Assembly (NCBI RefSeq): GCF_000430745.1
Contig: NZ_AUMP01000001.1
Location: 1 to 64,000 of the forward strand
Length of the DNA stretch: 64,000 bases
Direction: 5' to 3'
Source: Fictibacillus gelatini DSM 15865
GTDB taxonomy: Bacteria > Bacillota > Bacilli > Bacillales > Fictibacillaceae
A program made the position numbers and the translations under genes. The notes beneath the pieces are model-generated. The model worked only from the letters and a program-made list of their open reading frames with translations. It was not told the DNA's origin and did not search any database. This document shows, piece after piece, positions 6,102-14,607 of this stretch; within the stretch, counting starts at the first letter, position 1; every line of letters starts with the position of its first letter.

Positions 6102-7015
6102 CGGGGTGACCTCCCTAAATTCATTAGCGGACTTGAAGGCATGGCTTTTTTTATCAACTCAAAATCCTCTAATGACTGTAAATATCGCTGTGTAGTTGAA
6201 ACGTCAGAATGACCGAGTAACTTTGATAATGTAAAAATGTCAATTCCGTTTAAAATGCACTGAACGGCGAAAAAATGTCGGAACGTGTGTGGACTACATC
6301 TAGCCTCTTCAATCTTTACTCTCTCCCCTGCTTCTTTTACCACGTTATAAACTCCCATATGAGACAAGGTGTCACCTACATAAGAAAGGAAATAATGATC
6401 GCTTTTGACAATCTTGTCTTTAAAATATTGCTTTCGCAGTCGTTCGTATCGGATCAAAATTTTTTTTAATGCAGGGGAAATGAACATCATTCGTTCTTTA
6501 TTGCCCTTTCCATTAACCAAAATCGCTGTTTCTTTTACGTTTTTAGCTAAAAGACCCCTAATCTCCATTGCCCGAAGTCCACAATCGCTCAACATGGCTA
6601 TGATGGCTTTATTTCTGGCTTCAATGTAATTCTTAAAACTGAACGCATCAACCATTGCCGATACCTCTTCAACAGTGAAGCCTTTCAATAGTTTTTTAGG
6701 TATTTTCGGTATTTCTACCTTTTTGGCAATGTTTTCTTTTAAGTATTCTTCTTTTTCACACCATGAAAAAAACGCTCGAATCATTTTAAACATGGTCACG
6801 ATGGATTGCGGTTGTAACCCTGATTGTTGCTTCAATCTCATATATGCTTTCAAATCAAAAGTTGTTATGCTTTCTAATTCGTGTATTCCTCGTTTTTCAA
6901 TGAGGAAATTTTTCATCTGTTTCAACTCTTGGCGTTTATTTTTCATCGTCTTTTCTGTGAACCCTTTTGCCATGCAGTGATACTCGTATTCCCTTATCAC
7001 ATCTTCTAATTCCAA
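6098..7015 (-). CDS. Tyrosine recombinase / integrase
   Basis: This XerC/D-like site-specific recombinase is predicted to integrate or excise the accessory element. The TTG at 7015 was chosen because AAAGGTGG lies eight bases upstream, giving 305 residues; the frame stays open to an ATG at 7084 that lacks a ribosome site. The N-terminal SAM-like core-binding domain covers about residues 1-105. The catalytic set is complete in this numbering: Arg148 (CGLRAMEI), Lys170 (NGKGNKER), His243 and Arg246 (HTFRHFF), His269 (LGHSDVS) and Tyr278 (TTQRYLQ). Its ribosome site lies in a long hairpin. Confidence 0.92.
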   Translation of the reverse strand: MELEDVIREYEYHCMAKGFTEKTMKNKRQELKQMKNFLIEKRGIHELESITTFDLKAYMRLKQQSGLQPQSIVTMFKMIRAFFSWCEKEEYLKENIAKKVEIPKIPKKLLKGFTVEEVSAMVDAFSFKNYIEARNKAIIAMLSDCGLRAMEIRGLLAKNVKETAILVNGKGNKERMMFISPALKKILIRYERLRKQYFKDKIVKSDHYFLSYVGDTLSHMGVYNVVKEAGERVKIEEARCSPHTFRHFFAVQCILNGIDIFTLSKLLGHSDVSTTQRYLQSLEDFELIKKAMPSSPLMNLGRSPR

Positions 7016-7023
7016 ACAAAAAA

Positions 7024-7063
7024 CCACCTTTCCCGTTGGTTGATTTTCCAACAGAAAAAGTGG
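7024..7063 (-). terminator. 16-bp hairpin with U tract covering the integrase ribosome site
   Basis: On the minus strand CCACTTTTTCTGTTGG and CCAACGGGAAAGGTGG pair at all 16 positions (three G-U pairs) around an eight-base loop, and six T follow. The 3' arm contains the AAAGGTGG ribosome site of the integrase. The structure could both stop read-through from the host yneF operon and hide the ribosome site. Confidence 0.65.
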
Positions 7064-7174
7064 TTTTGGAGAAAGATAAAGCATTTTTTAGCAAAAATTC
7101 GGGGAAAGATAAACCGGAATAACTTTTAGATTCAAGAAATCTTTCCTTATCCTTCAAATAAGTGAACCTGAAAA

Positions 7175-7195
7175 CCCTTGTGGCTCAAGGGATTG
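7175..7195 (+). repeat. CCCTTGTGGCT-family repeat, copy E (candidate attachment site)
   Basis: CCCTTGTGGCTCAAGGG is the cleanest copy, with perfect 6-bp inverted arms around TGGCT, the form of a tyrosine recombinase core site. It lies between the integrase and the 3' end of yneF, where accessory and core DNA meet. Confidence 0.55.
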
Positions 7196-7206
7196 TGCTT
7201 GTCCAC

Positions 7207-7419
7207 CTATTTCATTTGCTTTTGCATCGCCTGCATCATTTGATTGATCTTTTTTTGCGACGGTTTTTGTCCCATTTGCATCATCATAACTCTCAGCATA
7301 TTTTCATTAATTGGTGGATTTTTTTGCAGGTAATTCATCATATATTTGCGGGCAATAAAAAAGCCAAGGGCAACCCCGGCAATTAGTGCCACAATGATCC
7401 CAAGAATCCAATAAAACAT
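7207..7419 (-). CDS. yneF: YneF, UPF0154 membrane protein
   Basis: The 70-residue protein has an N-terminal transmembrane segment (about residues 3-22, [19 protein letters not shown]). It is followed by a short cytoplasmic helical part with the family signature [11 protein letters not shown] and a Met/Gln-rich tail. It matches UPF0154 in length and layout. As in B. subtilis it is the gene after sirA in the tkt region. Its molecular function is not established. It is the last core gene before the accessory region. Confidence 0.9.
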   Translation of the reverse strand: MFYWILGIIVALIAGVALGFFIARKYMMNYLQKNPPINENMLRVMMMQMGQKPSQKKINQMMQAMQKQMK

Positions 7420-7499
7420 ATAAAAATTTCCTCCTTCATGTTGTCTAAAAACAGTTTACTATAAAAGGACAGCCGTAGACAAGAAGGTCAAGAAAATAT

Positions 7500-7940
7500 T
7501 TATGATCCATATACGGAAGTTACTCTGAGCGGATTCAGCCAACCGTATCGATAATAATCAAATTCCATCGCAAAAAAGCATCGTTCATATTTTCTAAGCA
7601 TTTCAAAAAAAATCGTTTCCGCTTCATAATTGCCGGCACTTTGAAGGACTAAATAATGTTTCGATAAATGCAAACGAGCGGAACTTTTCTCACATTCAAG
7701 TAAAAACGAGTGATTTTCAAACGTAAAGCCTTCCGTCGATTTCAACATCATAATAAGAAAAGCTTCAAGGCTGTCACAGGAAATAGAAGACGTTATGTAA
7801 TGGATTTGCTTAAGAAGGATCTCTTTCTTTGTTGAAAACGTTTTATATTCTTCTAGAAAAAGGTGAAAAAGTTTGCCTTCTTTACTGAAAAATTCACTGG
7901 CTACTTCTTCATTGATTTTATAAATATAGTACTCCCTCAA
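7500..7940 (-). CDS. sirA: SirA, sporulation inhibitor of replication
   Basis: SirA (YneE) binds domain I of DnaA at the onset of sporulation and blocks new rounds of chromosome replication. The 146-residue length and the opening REYYIYKINEEVASEFF fit the family, and the position between tkt and yneF is conserved. The start is TTG, with GGGAGG nine bases upstream. In B. subtilis sirA is induced by phosphorylated Spo0A; a perfect 0A-box core TGTCGAA lies 90 bases upstream here. The sequence beyond the N-terminus is diverged, as is usual for SirA. Confidence 0.85.
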   Translation of the reverse strand: MREYYIYKINEEVASEFFSKEGKLFHLFLEEYKTFSTKKEILLKQIHYITSSISCDSLEAFLIMMLKSTEGFTFENHSFLLECEKSSARLHLSKHYLVLQSAGNYEAETIFFEMLRKYERCFFAMEFDYYRYGWLNPLRVTSVYGS

Positions 7941-8029
7941 AGCCGCTCCTCCCGTCCATCTTTTTACAGTAGTATATATGATTTCTACTAAAATTTATGT
8001 CTTATACTGGAGCAAGACTTCACTTTTTT

Positions 8030-8036
8030 TGTCGAA
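8030..8036 (+). promoter_or_regulatory. Candidate Spo0A box upstream of sirA
   Basis: TGTCGAA matches the 0A-box core and lies about 95 bases upstream of the sirA start, next to the tkt terminator. sirA is a known Spo0A target in B. subtilis, which makes the short match meaningful, but chance occurrence is possible. Confidence 0.45.
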
Positions 8037-8040
8037 AAAA

Positions 8041-8064
8041 ACCCGGGGTTCATAGTCCCCGGGT
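8041..8064 (-). terminator. tkt terminator
   Basis: ACCCGGGG and CCCCGGGT form a strong 8-bp GC-rich stem, extended by A-T pairs, followed by a run of T on the minus strand. It lies 10 bases past the tkt stop. Confidence 0.85.
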
Positions 8065-8074
8065 TTTGCGCTTA

Positions 8075-10072
8075 CTATTTGTTTAATAATGCTTTTACTT
8101 TAGCAATCACATTTTCCACAGTAAAACCGTACTCTTCCATAATGCGATTACCAGGAGCAGAGGCACCGAATTGATCAATAGTTAAGGTGTCACCTTCGCT
8201 TCCTACATATTTATGCCATCCAAGCGATGCGCCTACTTCTATGCCGAGGCGAGCTTTTACATTAGATGGCAAGACACTTTCTTTATATTCTGCGGATTGC
8301 GCTTCAAAGCGATCCCATGAAGGCATGGAAATAACTGAAGCCTCAATTCCTTCATTTTTCAATTGTTTTTGCGCTTCAACCGCAAGACTCACTTCAGATC
8401 CTGAAGCAAGTAGCAAGACATCTGCAGTTCCTTCGGCAGGTGAAAGGACATAAGCGCCGCGTCTTACACCTTCAGCAGCAAGCTCTTTTGAGCCTTCCAA
8501 TATCGGTAAATCTTGTCTTGATAAAACAAGCGCCGTTGGTGTATCTTTGCTTTCCAGAGCGGCTTCCCATGCAGCATTTGATTCATAACCGTCGGCCGGG
8601 CGAATAACGGAAAGTCCGGGCATTGCCCGTAATGAAGCCAATTGCTCGATCGGCTCATGTGTAGGCCCGTCTTCACCAACTGCAATGCTATCATGTGTAA
8701 ACACATAAATAACCGGAAGTTTCATTAAGGCCGCAAGACGAATGGCCGGACGAAGATAATCAGAGAACACGAAGAAAGTTGCGCCAAATACTTTTAACCC
8801 ACCATGAAGCGCCATACCGTTTACCGCGGCACCCATAGCAAATTCTCTCACGCCGAACCAGATGTTTCGACCGGAGTAATCATCGCGGCTAAAGTTACGC
8901 TCACCTTCTAAAAGGGTTTTGTTCGATCCCGCAAGGTCGGCAGAACCGCCAAACAGCCATGGAACATTTTTCGCCAGGGCATTTAACGCTTTTCCTGAAG
9001 ACGATCTTGTCGCAATCGCTTTGTCAAACTCTGGAAGATGTTGATTCCAGTTTTCAGGCAATTCCCCATTAATCGCTAATGTGAGCTCTTTGGCAAGCTC
9101 AGGATATTTTTCTTCATATTTTGAAAATAACGAGTTCCATTCTTGTTGTTTTTGCTCTCCCGCTCGTTTAAGCTGATTAAAATGTTCCCTCACTTCATCA
9201 GGAACATAAAAATCTTCCTCAAATACCCAATCGTACGCGTTCTTCGTTAACTTTACTTCATCAGGGCCAAGAGGGGCTCCGTGGGAAGCGGATTTTCCAG
9301 ATTTATTCGGCGAACCATAGCCGATCACCGTTTTCACTTCAATTAATGTCGGACGGGTTGTATCCTCTTTGGCAGCGTGTAATGCTTTTTCAATTTCTTC
9401 AAGATTTGTCCCATCTTCGACATATAACACTTGCCAGCCGTATGCTTTAAAACGTTCTTGTACACTTTCAGAGAACGAAAGATGGAGATCACCGTCAAGT
9501 GAAATATCGTTTGAATCGTAAAGTACAACGAGTTTTCCAAGACGCAAATGGCCGGCTAGTGATGCAGCTTCACTTGCCACACCCTCCATTAAGTCCCCAT
9601 CACCACAAATGGAGTACGTGAAATGGTCGACGACTTCAAACCCTTCTTTATTGTACGTTGCAGCAAGGTGTCTTTCTGCCATCGCCATCCCTACTGCCAT
9701 CGCAATCCCCTGTCCTAATGGGCCTGTCGTTGCGTCAACACCCGGTGTATGGCCGTACTCGGGATGCCCCGGTGTTTTACTGCCCCATTGACGAAAACTT
9801 TTTAAATCATCCATTGAGACATCATATCCGGATAAATGCAATAAACTATAAAGAAGCATTGATCCGTGTCCTGCTGATAAAACGAAACGATCACGATTGA
9901 ACCATTTCGGATCAGCCGGATTATGATTCATGAACTTCGTCCATAAACTGTATGCCATCGGTGCAGCACCCATAGGCATTCCCGGATGACCGGAATTTGC
10001 TTTTTCAATACTGTCGATTGACAATGTACGAATCGTGTTAATCGCTAATTGATCAATTGATTGTGTTGCCAC
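8075..10072 (-). CDS. tkt: Transketolase
   Basis: Transketolase moves two-carbon units between sugar phosphates in the pentose phosphate pathway, using thiamine diphosphate. The 665-residue protein has the usual three-domain length. The N-terminal part carries the ThDP/metal motif [15 protein letters not shown] at about residues 157-171, and [13 protein letters not shown] appears near residue 69. The pyrimidine domain carries [19 protein letters not shown]. The gene has its own terminator on each side, so it is probably a single-gene unit. Confidence 0.97.
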   Translation of the reverse strand: MATQSIDQLAINTIRTLSIDSIEKANSGHPGMPMGAAPMAYSLWTKFMNHNPADPKWFNRDRFVLSAGHGSMLLYSLLHLSGYDVSMDDLKSFRQWGSKTPGHPEYGHTPGVDATTGPLGQGIAMAVGMAMAERHLAATYNKEGFEVVDHFTYSICGDGDLMEGVASEAASLAGHLRLGKLVVLYDSNDISLDGDLHLSFSESVQERFKAYGWQVLYVEDGTNLEEIEKALHAAKEDTTRPTLIEVKTVIGYGSPNKSGKSASHGAPLGPDEVKLTKNAYDWVFEEDFYVPDEVREHFNQLKRAGEQKQQEWNSLFSKYEEKYPELAKELTLAINGELPENWNQHLPEFDKAIATRSSSGKALNALAKNVPWLFGGSADLAGSNKTLLEGERNFSRDDYSGRNIWFGVREFAMGAAVNGMALHGGLKVFGATFFVFSDYLRPAIRLAALMKLPVIYVFTHDSIAVGEDGPTHEPIEQLASLRAMPGLSVIRPADGYESNAAWEAALESKDTPTALVLSRQDLPILEGSKELAAEGVRRGAYVLSPAEGTADVLLLASGSEVSLAVEAQKQLKNEGIEASVISMPSWDRFEAQSAEYKESVLPSNVKARLGIEVGASLGWHKYVGSEGDTLTIDQFGASAPGNRIMEEYGFTVENVIAKVKALLNK

Positions 10073-10183
10073 TCCTTTATCCCTCCAATTATGTATTCAC
10101 GATTTACTATATACATAAAGTGCATTTTTCTCAAGCACATTTGTCCATTTTAGCTTTCCAAATTTAACATTTTACATTACTAA

Positions 10184-10224
10184 AAAAGCTGTATTATAAC
10201 ATTTTTTGTTATAATACAGCTTTT
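10184..10224. terminator. Bidirectional terminator between the HesB-like gene and tkt
   Basis: A perfect 17-bp stem, AAAAGCTGTATTATAAC (10184-10200) with its complement at 10208-10224, has a 7-nt loop. A on one side and T on the other give a terminator in both directions. Confidence 0.85.
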
Positions 10225-10228
10225 CCAA

Positions 10229-10513
10229 TTAACCCAATGCTGGAATTTCGCATATAAATTGATCGTTTTTATCGTCGTAATCGAGCTTCATATTATTTAT
10301 AAGCCATTGATCATCAGGTCGTACAATAAAACGCAATCCGTTCATTTCTTGCATATAATCCCCTTCCCTGGGCTCATCAGGGCTAACACCAAGAGAAAAG
10401 CCGCCATTATTCGTACCGCCTGCATACCTGACAAACAACCGGAGCGCTTCCCCTGCATTTAACTCAATTTCTTTATATAGTTTTATAACAGACTCCGTCA
10501 TCGAAAATGTCAT
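10229..10513 (-). CDS. HesB/IscA-like (YneR-type) protein without the iron-sulfur cysteines
   Basis: This 94-residue protein has the fold pattern of the HesB/YadR/YfhF group: MTESVIKLYKEIE, then LRLFVRYAGG and GFSLGVSPDEP. IscA-type scaffold proteins normally carry three conserved cysteines, including a C-terminal C-x-C. Here only one cysteine is present (FICEIPALG), so cluster assembly by the usual mechanism is unlikely. Its function is unknown. A dedicated terminator on each side indicates a monocistronic unit. Confidence 0.75.
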   Translation of the reverse strand: MTFSMTESVIKLYKEIELNAGEALRLFVRYAGGTNNGGFSLGVSPDEPREGDYMQEMNGLRFIVRPDDQWLINNMKLDYDDKNDQFICEIPALG

Positions 10514-10577
10514 TTCTCTCTCCCCTTTTCAACTTGTTGTATAACAGTATATCTTATTTTTGAAAATTTGCAACAAT

Positions 10578-10619
10578 AAAAAGAGCCTAATTTGCAAAAA
10601 TACAAATCAGGCTCTTTTT
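10578..10619. terminator. Bidirectional terminator after ynzC
   Basis: AAAAAGAGCCT (10578-10588) pairs with AGGCTCTTTTT (10609-10619). The stem is extended inward by ATTTG/CAAAT, with A and T tracts on opposite sides. Confidence 0.85.
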
Positions 10620-10643
10620 CCCATAAAAGATTAGCTGATGTTT

Positions 10644-10883
10644 TTACTGCTTCAAATTCTTTTTGCTTTTCTGGCTTTCTTTTAGCTTCTCTGGGGTAAC
10701 ATCATTGCCCTCTGGATCAACGATTTTTATCGAATGCAACTTGTTTTCAAAAGAACGGCGTACATTCTTTAAATACTCTTCCCGAAGTTGTTTTTGTTCT
10801 TTCGCTTCTTCTATTGATAGTCCTTCTCTTTTTGATTTTTTAGAAAGATAATTAATCCGTTCAATCTTCTCAGGTGATAGCAT
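10644..10883 (-). CDS. ynzC: YnzC, DUF896/UPF0291 protein
   Basis: The 79-residue protein begins with the family signature (LSPEKIERINYLSKKSK) and a helical hairpin (EAKEQKQLREEYLKNVRRSF). A basic tail follows. It matches DUF896 proteins, and in B. subtilis ynzC is in the SOS-induced yneA-yneB-ynzC operon. The order is the same here, so LexA control is likely. The biochemical function is not established. The spacing to yneB is 47 bases with no terminator between. Confidence 0.92.
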   Translation of the reverse strand: MLSPEKIERINYLSKKSKREGLSIEEAKEQKQLREEYLKNVRRSFENKLHSIKIVDPEGNDVTPEKLKESQKSKKNLKQ

Positions 10884-10930
10884 GCAATTAACTCCTTACT
10901 CTATTTAAATTACTACTATATTAACGGAAA

Positions 10931-11596
<666 letters not shown>

Positions 11597-11881
11597 CTAA
11601 TCTTTTGTTGTTTTCACCGGTATCGTAATTTTCTGTCCTGGAATAATATTCCCGGCATAAATACCGTTTCTCTCCTCCACCCAGTGAATAAACTCCTCAT
11701 TGGATAAATGATGTTTTGCTTTAAAATTTTCGGCAAGCTTCCACAATGAATCCCCTTTATGGACAGTAACTTGTATGTAATGCTGCCGATCTTCAGCAAG
11801 CGAATGGTGGACAAAGGTAAGGAAGAAACCGAATACAAGCGCTACCAATACTATAATATAAGATAATCCTTTACGTTGCAT
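11597..11881 (-). CDS. yneA: YneA, SOS-induced cell division inhibitor
   Basis: YneA delays septation during the SOS response. The 94-residue protein has an N-terminal membrane segment (about residues 7-28, YIIVLVALVFGFFLTFVHH) and a LysM domain (YIQVTVHKGDSLWKLAENF through GNIIPGQKITIPV), matching the family. Ribosome site GGGGTGG precedes the ATG. It is divergent from lexA, and its promoter has a LexA box inside the spacer. yneB follows almost directly. Confidence 0.93.
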   Translation of the reverse strand: MQRKGLSYIIVLVALVFGFFLTFVHHSLAEDRQHYIQVTVHKGDSLWKLAENFKAKHHLSNEEFIHWVEERNGIYAGNIIPGQKITIPVKTTKD

Positions 11882-11899
11882 TAATAACCACCCCTAAAC

Positions 11900-11993
11900 C
11901 GAATATTTGTTCTTGTTTATATTATAAAAAGAACATCCGTTCTAGTCAACGTTTTTTTCGAACTTATGTTTGTGGAAAACGAACGTTCATGTT
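11900..11993. promoter_or_regulatory. SOS control region between yneA and lexA
   Basis: Three LexA boxes of the Bacillus type (CGAAC-N4-GTTCG) are visible: CGAATATTTGTTCT (11900-11913), AGAACATCCGTTCT (11930-11943) and CGAACTTATGTTTG (11959-11972). A weaker one, CGAACGTTCATGTT, lies at 11980-11993. The yneA promoter on the minus strand is TTGACT (11944-11949), 17 bases, TATAAT (11921-11926), with the best box inside the spacer. A lexA -10 element TATACT lies near 11993-11998 on the plus strand. Confidence 0.88.
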
Positions 11994-12035
11994 ATACTTT
12001 TTGTAAGATGATTCTGTAAAAAGAGGTGGAAAAAA

Positions 12036-12656
12036 ATGAATAAATTAACAAAAAGGCAGCTCGATATATTGGAATTTATTAAGCAAGAAGTTCAAAAAAA
12101 GGGATATCCGCCATCCGTTCGTGAAATCGGAGAAGCTGTCGGGCTTGCATCAAGCTCTACAGTTCATGGGCACCTTTCAAGACTCGAGAAAAAAGGGCTC
12201 ATCCGCAGAGATCCAACGAAGCCGAGAGCGATTGAAATTTTAGGGGAAAATAACAATGATCCAGTTCCAAAATACCGTACGGTCAATATTCCTGTCATCG
12301 GTAAAGTTACCGCCGGAACTCCGATTACGGCTGTGGAAAACGTTGAAGAATTTTTTACCTTGCCGGAACATGTTGTCGGAGATAATAATGTATTCATGCT
12401 TGTCGTTCAAGGGGATAGCATGATCGAAGCCGGAATCTTCGATAAAGATCTCGTTGTCGTCAAACAACAGCCAACCGCTGAAAATGGGGATATTATCGTT
12501 GCGATGACGGAAGACGATGAAGCGACGGTTAAACGCTTTTTCAAAGAAAAAGACCATATCCGCCTGCAGCCTGAAAACTCCGCGCTCGCTCCAATTATAT
12601 TGAAACAATGCACGATTCTCGGCAAAGTTATCGGCGTCTATCGCACCATTCAATAA
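12036..12656 (+). CDS. lexA: LexA repressor
   Basis: LexA represses SOS genes and cleaves itself when it meets RecA filaments. The 206-residue protein has an N-terminal winged helix (residues 1-65, with [21 protein letters not shown]) and a C-terminal S24 peptidase domain. The cleavage bond is Ala93-Gly94 (VTAGTP), and the catalytic pair is Ser128 (QGDSM) and Lys166 (ATVKRF); all are present. The ribosome site AGAGGTGG precedes the ATG. In this genome its activating partner recA contains a group I intron, so SOS induction depends on intron splicing. Confidence 0.98.
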   Translation: MNKLTKRQLDILEFIKQEVQKKGYPPSVREIGEAVGLASSSTVHGHLSRLEKKGLIRRDPTKPRAIEILGENNNDPVPKYRTVNIPVIGKVTAGTPITAVENVEEFFTLPEHVVGDNNVFMLVVQGDSMIEAGIFDKDLVVVKQQPTAENGDIIVAMTEDDEATVKRFFKEKDHIRLQPENSALAPIILKQCTILGKVIGVYRTIQ

Positions 12657-12675
12657 ACAAGGCATACATAACAGC

Positions 12676-12710
12676 AAAAATCCCCGCACTTTTAATGTGC
12701 GGGGATTTTT
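12676..12710. terminator. Bidirectional terminator between lexA and glnA
   Basis: AAAAATCCCCGCAC (12676-12689) and its exact complement (12697-12710) form a 14-bp stem that serves the convergent lexA and glnA transcripts. Confidence 0.92.
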
Positions 12711-12718
12711 TTCAATGT

Positions 12719-14053
12719 TTAATACATCGATAAATATTGTTCGCGCTCCCAAGGATGGACTTGCGTTCTGAACATATCCCATTCAATTTCTTTTGCTTCA
12801 GCAAAGTGGCTCACAGCATGGTCGCTCAATGCTTTGACAAGCACTTCGTTTTTCAACAGGCGGTCAAGCGCTTCTTTTAACGTTGCTGGAAGATCTAAAA
12901 TTCCTTCTTCTTCACGCTCTTCTTTATCCATCACATAAATATTGCGGTCAACAGGTTTTGGAGCTTTCAACTTGTTTTTAATGCCATCAAGGCCAGCTGC
13001 AAGAAGGACAGCCATCGCAAGGTAAGGGTTTGCCGTCGGGTCCGGGCTGCGCACTTCAATACGTGTGCTTAAGCCGCGTGAAGCCGGAATACGGACAAGA
13101 GGGCTTCTGTTGCGCATGGACCAGGCGACGTAACACGGAGCTTCATAACCAGGCACTAAACGCTTATACGAGTTTACTGTCGGATTCGTAATTGCCGTGA
13201 AATCTTGGGCGTGTTTTAAAACGCCGGCAAGGAATTGCATCGCCGTTTCGCTTAAACCAGTATCTGAAGATGGATCGTAAAATGCATTTTCGCCATTTTT
13301 AAATAATGACATGTTGCAGTGCATACCGGAACCATTCACACCGAACAATGGTTTTGCCATGAACGTCGCATGCAATCCGTGTTTGCGAGCAATCGTTTTA
13401 ACGACAAGCTTAAAGGTTTGAATGTTATCACAAGTCGATACGGCATCTGCATATTTAAAATCAATTTCGTGCTGCCCTGGAGCTACCTCGTGGTGGGAAG
13501 CCTCAATTTCAAAGCCCATATCTTCTAATTCAAGAACGATATCACGCCGGCAATTTTCGCCAAGATCTGTTGGGGCAAGGTCGAAATAGCCGCCTTTATC
13601 ATTTAATTCTAGCGTTGGTTCGCCATGCTCATCATTTTTGAAAAGGAAAAACTCTGGCTCAGGTCCGATATTAAAATCAGTAAATCCAAGCTCTTCCATT
13701 TCTTTAAGAACACGTTTTAAAATGCCGCGCGGGTCACCTTCAAAAGGAGTTCCATCCGGGTTGTAAATATCGCAAATAAGGCGCGCCACTTTTCCTTTTT
13801 CGGCAGTCCAAGGAAAAACAACCCATGTATCTAAATCCGGATACAAATACATATCGGACTCTTCAATGCGAACGAAACCTTCAATTGAAGACCCATCAAA
13901 CATCATTTTGTTATCCAATGCTTTTTTCAATTGTCCAATTGGAATTTCAACATTTTTAATAACTCCTAGTAAATCGGTGAATTGCAAACGGATAAAACGA
14001 ACATGTTCCTCCTCAGCAATTCGCATGATGTCTTCTTTCGTATACTTAGCCAA
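12719..14053 (-). CDS. glnA: Glutamine synthetase, type I-alpha
   Basis: Glutamine synthetase makes glutamine from glutamate, ammonia and ATP. In Bacilli the feedback-inhibited enzyme also controls GlnR and TnrA. The 444-residue length is that of the GSI-alpha form, without the adenylylation insert. The beta-grasp domain comes first ([19 protein letters not shown]), and active-site segments include [31 protein letters not shown] and the ATP-binding [12 protein letters not shown]. It is the second gene of the glnRA operon, 34 bases after glnR. Confidence 0.98.
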   Translation of the reverse strand: MAKYTKEDIMRIAEEEHVRFIRLQFTDLLGVIKNVEIPIGQLKKALDNKMMFDGSSIEGFVRIEESDMYLYPDLDTWVVFPWTAEKGKVARLICDIYNPDGTPFEGDPRGILKRVLKEMEELGFTDFNIGPEPEFFLFKNDEHGEPTLELNDKGGYFDLAPTDLGENCRRDIVLELEDMGFEIEASHHEVAPGQHEIDFKYADAVSTCDNIQTFKLVVKTIARKHGLHATFMAKPLFGVNGSGMHCNMSLFKNGENAFYDPSSDTGLSETAMQFLAGVLKHAQDFTAITNPTVNSYKRLVPGYEAPCYVAWSMRNRSPLVRIPASRGLSTRIEVRSPDPTANPYLAMAVLLAAGLDGIKNKLKAPKPVDRNIYVMDKEEREEEGILDLPATLKEALDRLLKNEVLVKALSDHAVSHFAEAKEIEWDMFRTQVHPWEREQYLSMY

Positions 14054-14087
14054 CGTCGTTCTCCTCCTCTAAATGATCAAAAATGAA

Positions 14088-14489
14088 TTAATGAAAAAAT
14101 CGTGATAACTCCCCTTGAATAAGGGACGTTTTTCCGAAACGGCCCGCATGCATCAACTCACGCTTTAAGCGGCGATGAATCGCCGAATCGGAAACCTCTT
14201 TTTTCGCCTGCATCTGGTGCCCTGCTTGTAGGATATTGACCGCCTGTTCGTTTAATTCGAACACTCTCTTAATCCCCGCCAGGTTTACACCCTGTTCTAG
14301 CAAAGCTTTAATTTCAAGCAATTTATCAACATCGTTGAAAGAAAATAAGCGGCGATTTCCTTCCGTACGTGCCGGATGGATGAGATCATGTTCTTCATAG
14401 TAGCGAATTTGACGTGCTGAAAGCTCTGTCAATTTCATTACAATACTGATTGGAAATAAAGGCATATTTCTTCTTGTATTGTCATTCAC
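14088..14489 (-). CDS. glnR: GlnR, MerR-family nitrogen regulator
   Basis: GlnR represses glnRA and other nitrogen genes when glutamine is plentiful. The protein has the MerR-type HTH ([34 protein letters not shown]) and a helical C-terminal tail that interacts with glutamine synthetase. GTG at 14489 was chosen: AAAGGAGG lies eight bases upstream and the resulting [13 protein letters not shown] matches the known GlnR start. An in-frame TTG six bases upstream is too close to the ribosome site. The length is 133 residues. Confidence 0.95.
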   Translation of the reverse strand: MNDNTRRNMPLFPISIVMKLTELSARQIRYYEEHDLIHPARTEGNRRLFSFNDVDKLLEIKALLEQGVNLAGIKRVFELNEQAVNILQAGHQMQAKKEVSDSAIHRRLKRELMHAGRFGKTSLIQGELSRFFH

Positions 14490-14517
14490 GATCAATTCCT
14501 CCTTTCAACTTATTTTT

Positions 14518-14568
14518 ATCTTATGTCATAAAAGCTCACATGTCAATTAAATGTTATGTTTTTTAACA
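14518..14568 (-). promoter_or_regulatory. glnRA promoter with two GlnR/TnrA operators
   Basis: The promoter is TTGACA (14541-14546), a 17-base spacer and TAAGAT (14518-14523), all on the minus strand. Two sites match the GlnR/TnrA consensus TGTNA-N7-TNACA perfectly: TGTCATAAAAGCTCACA (14524-14540), filling the spacer, and TGTTATGTTTTTTAACA (14552-14568), just upstream of -35. This is the classic autoregulatory layout. Confidence 0.93.
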
Positions 14569-14582
14569 TGATTTTTTCAAAA

Positions 14583-14607
14583 AAAAAGAAGACCGGGTCT
14601 TCTTTTT
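14583..14607. terminator. Terminator after ynbB
   Basis: AAAAAGAAGACC and GGTCTTCTTTTT form a near-perfect palindrome just past the ynbB stop, with T on the minus-strand 3' side. Confidence 0.75.

Noticed and set aside
12240-12782. 180-codon minus-strand frame across lexA
   Set aside because: It is the antisense shadow of lexA and crosses the strong lexA/glnA terminator.
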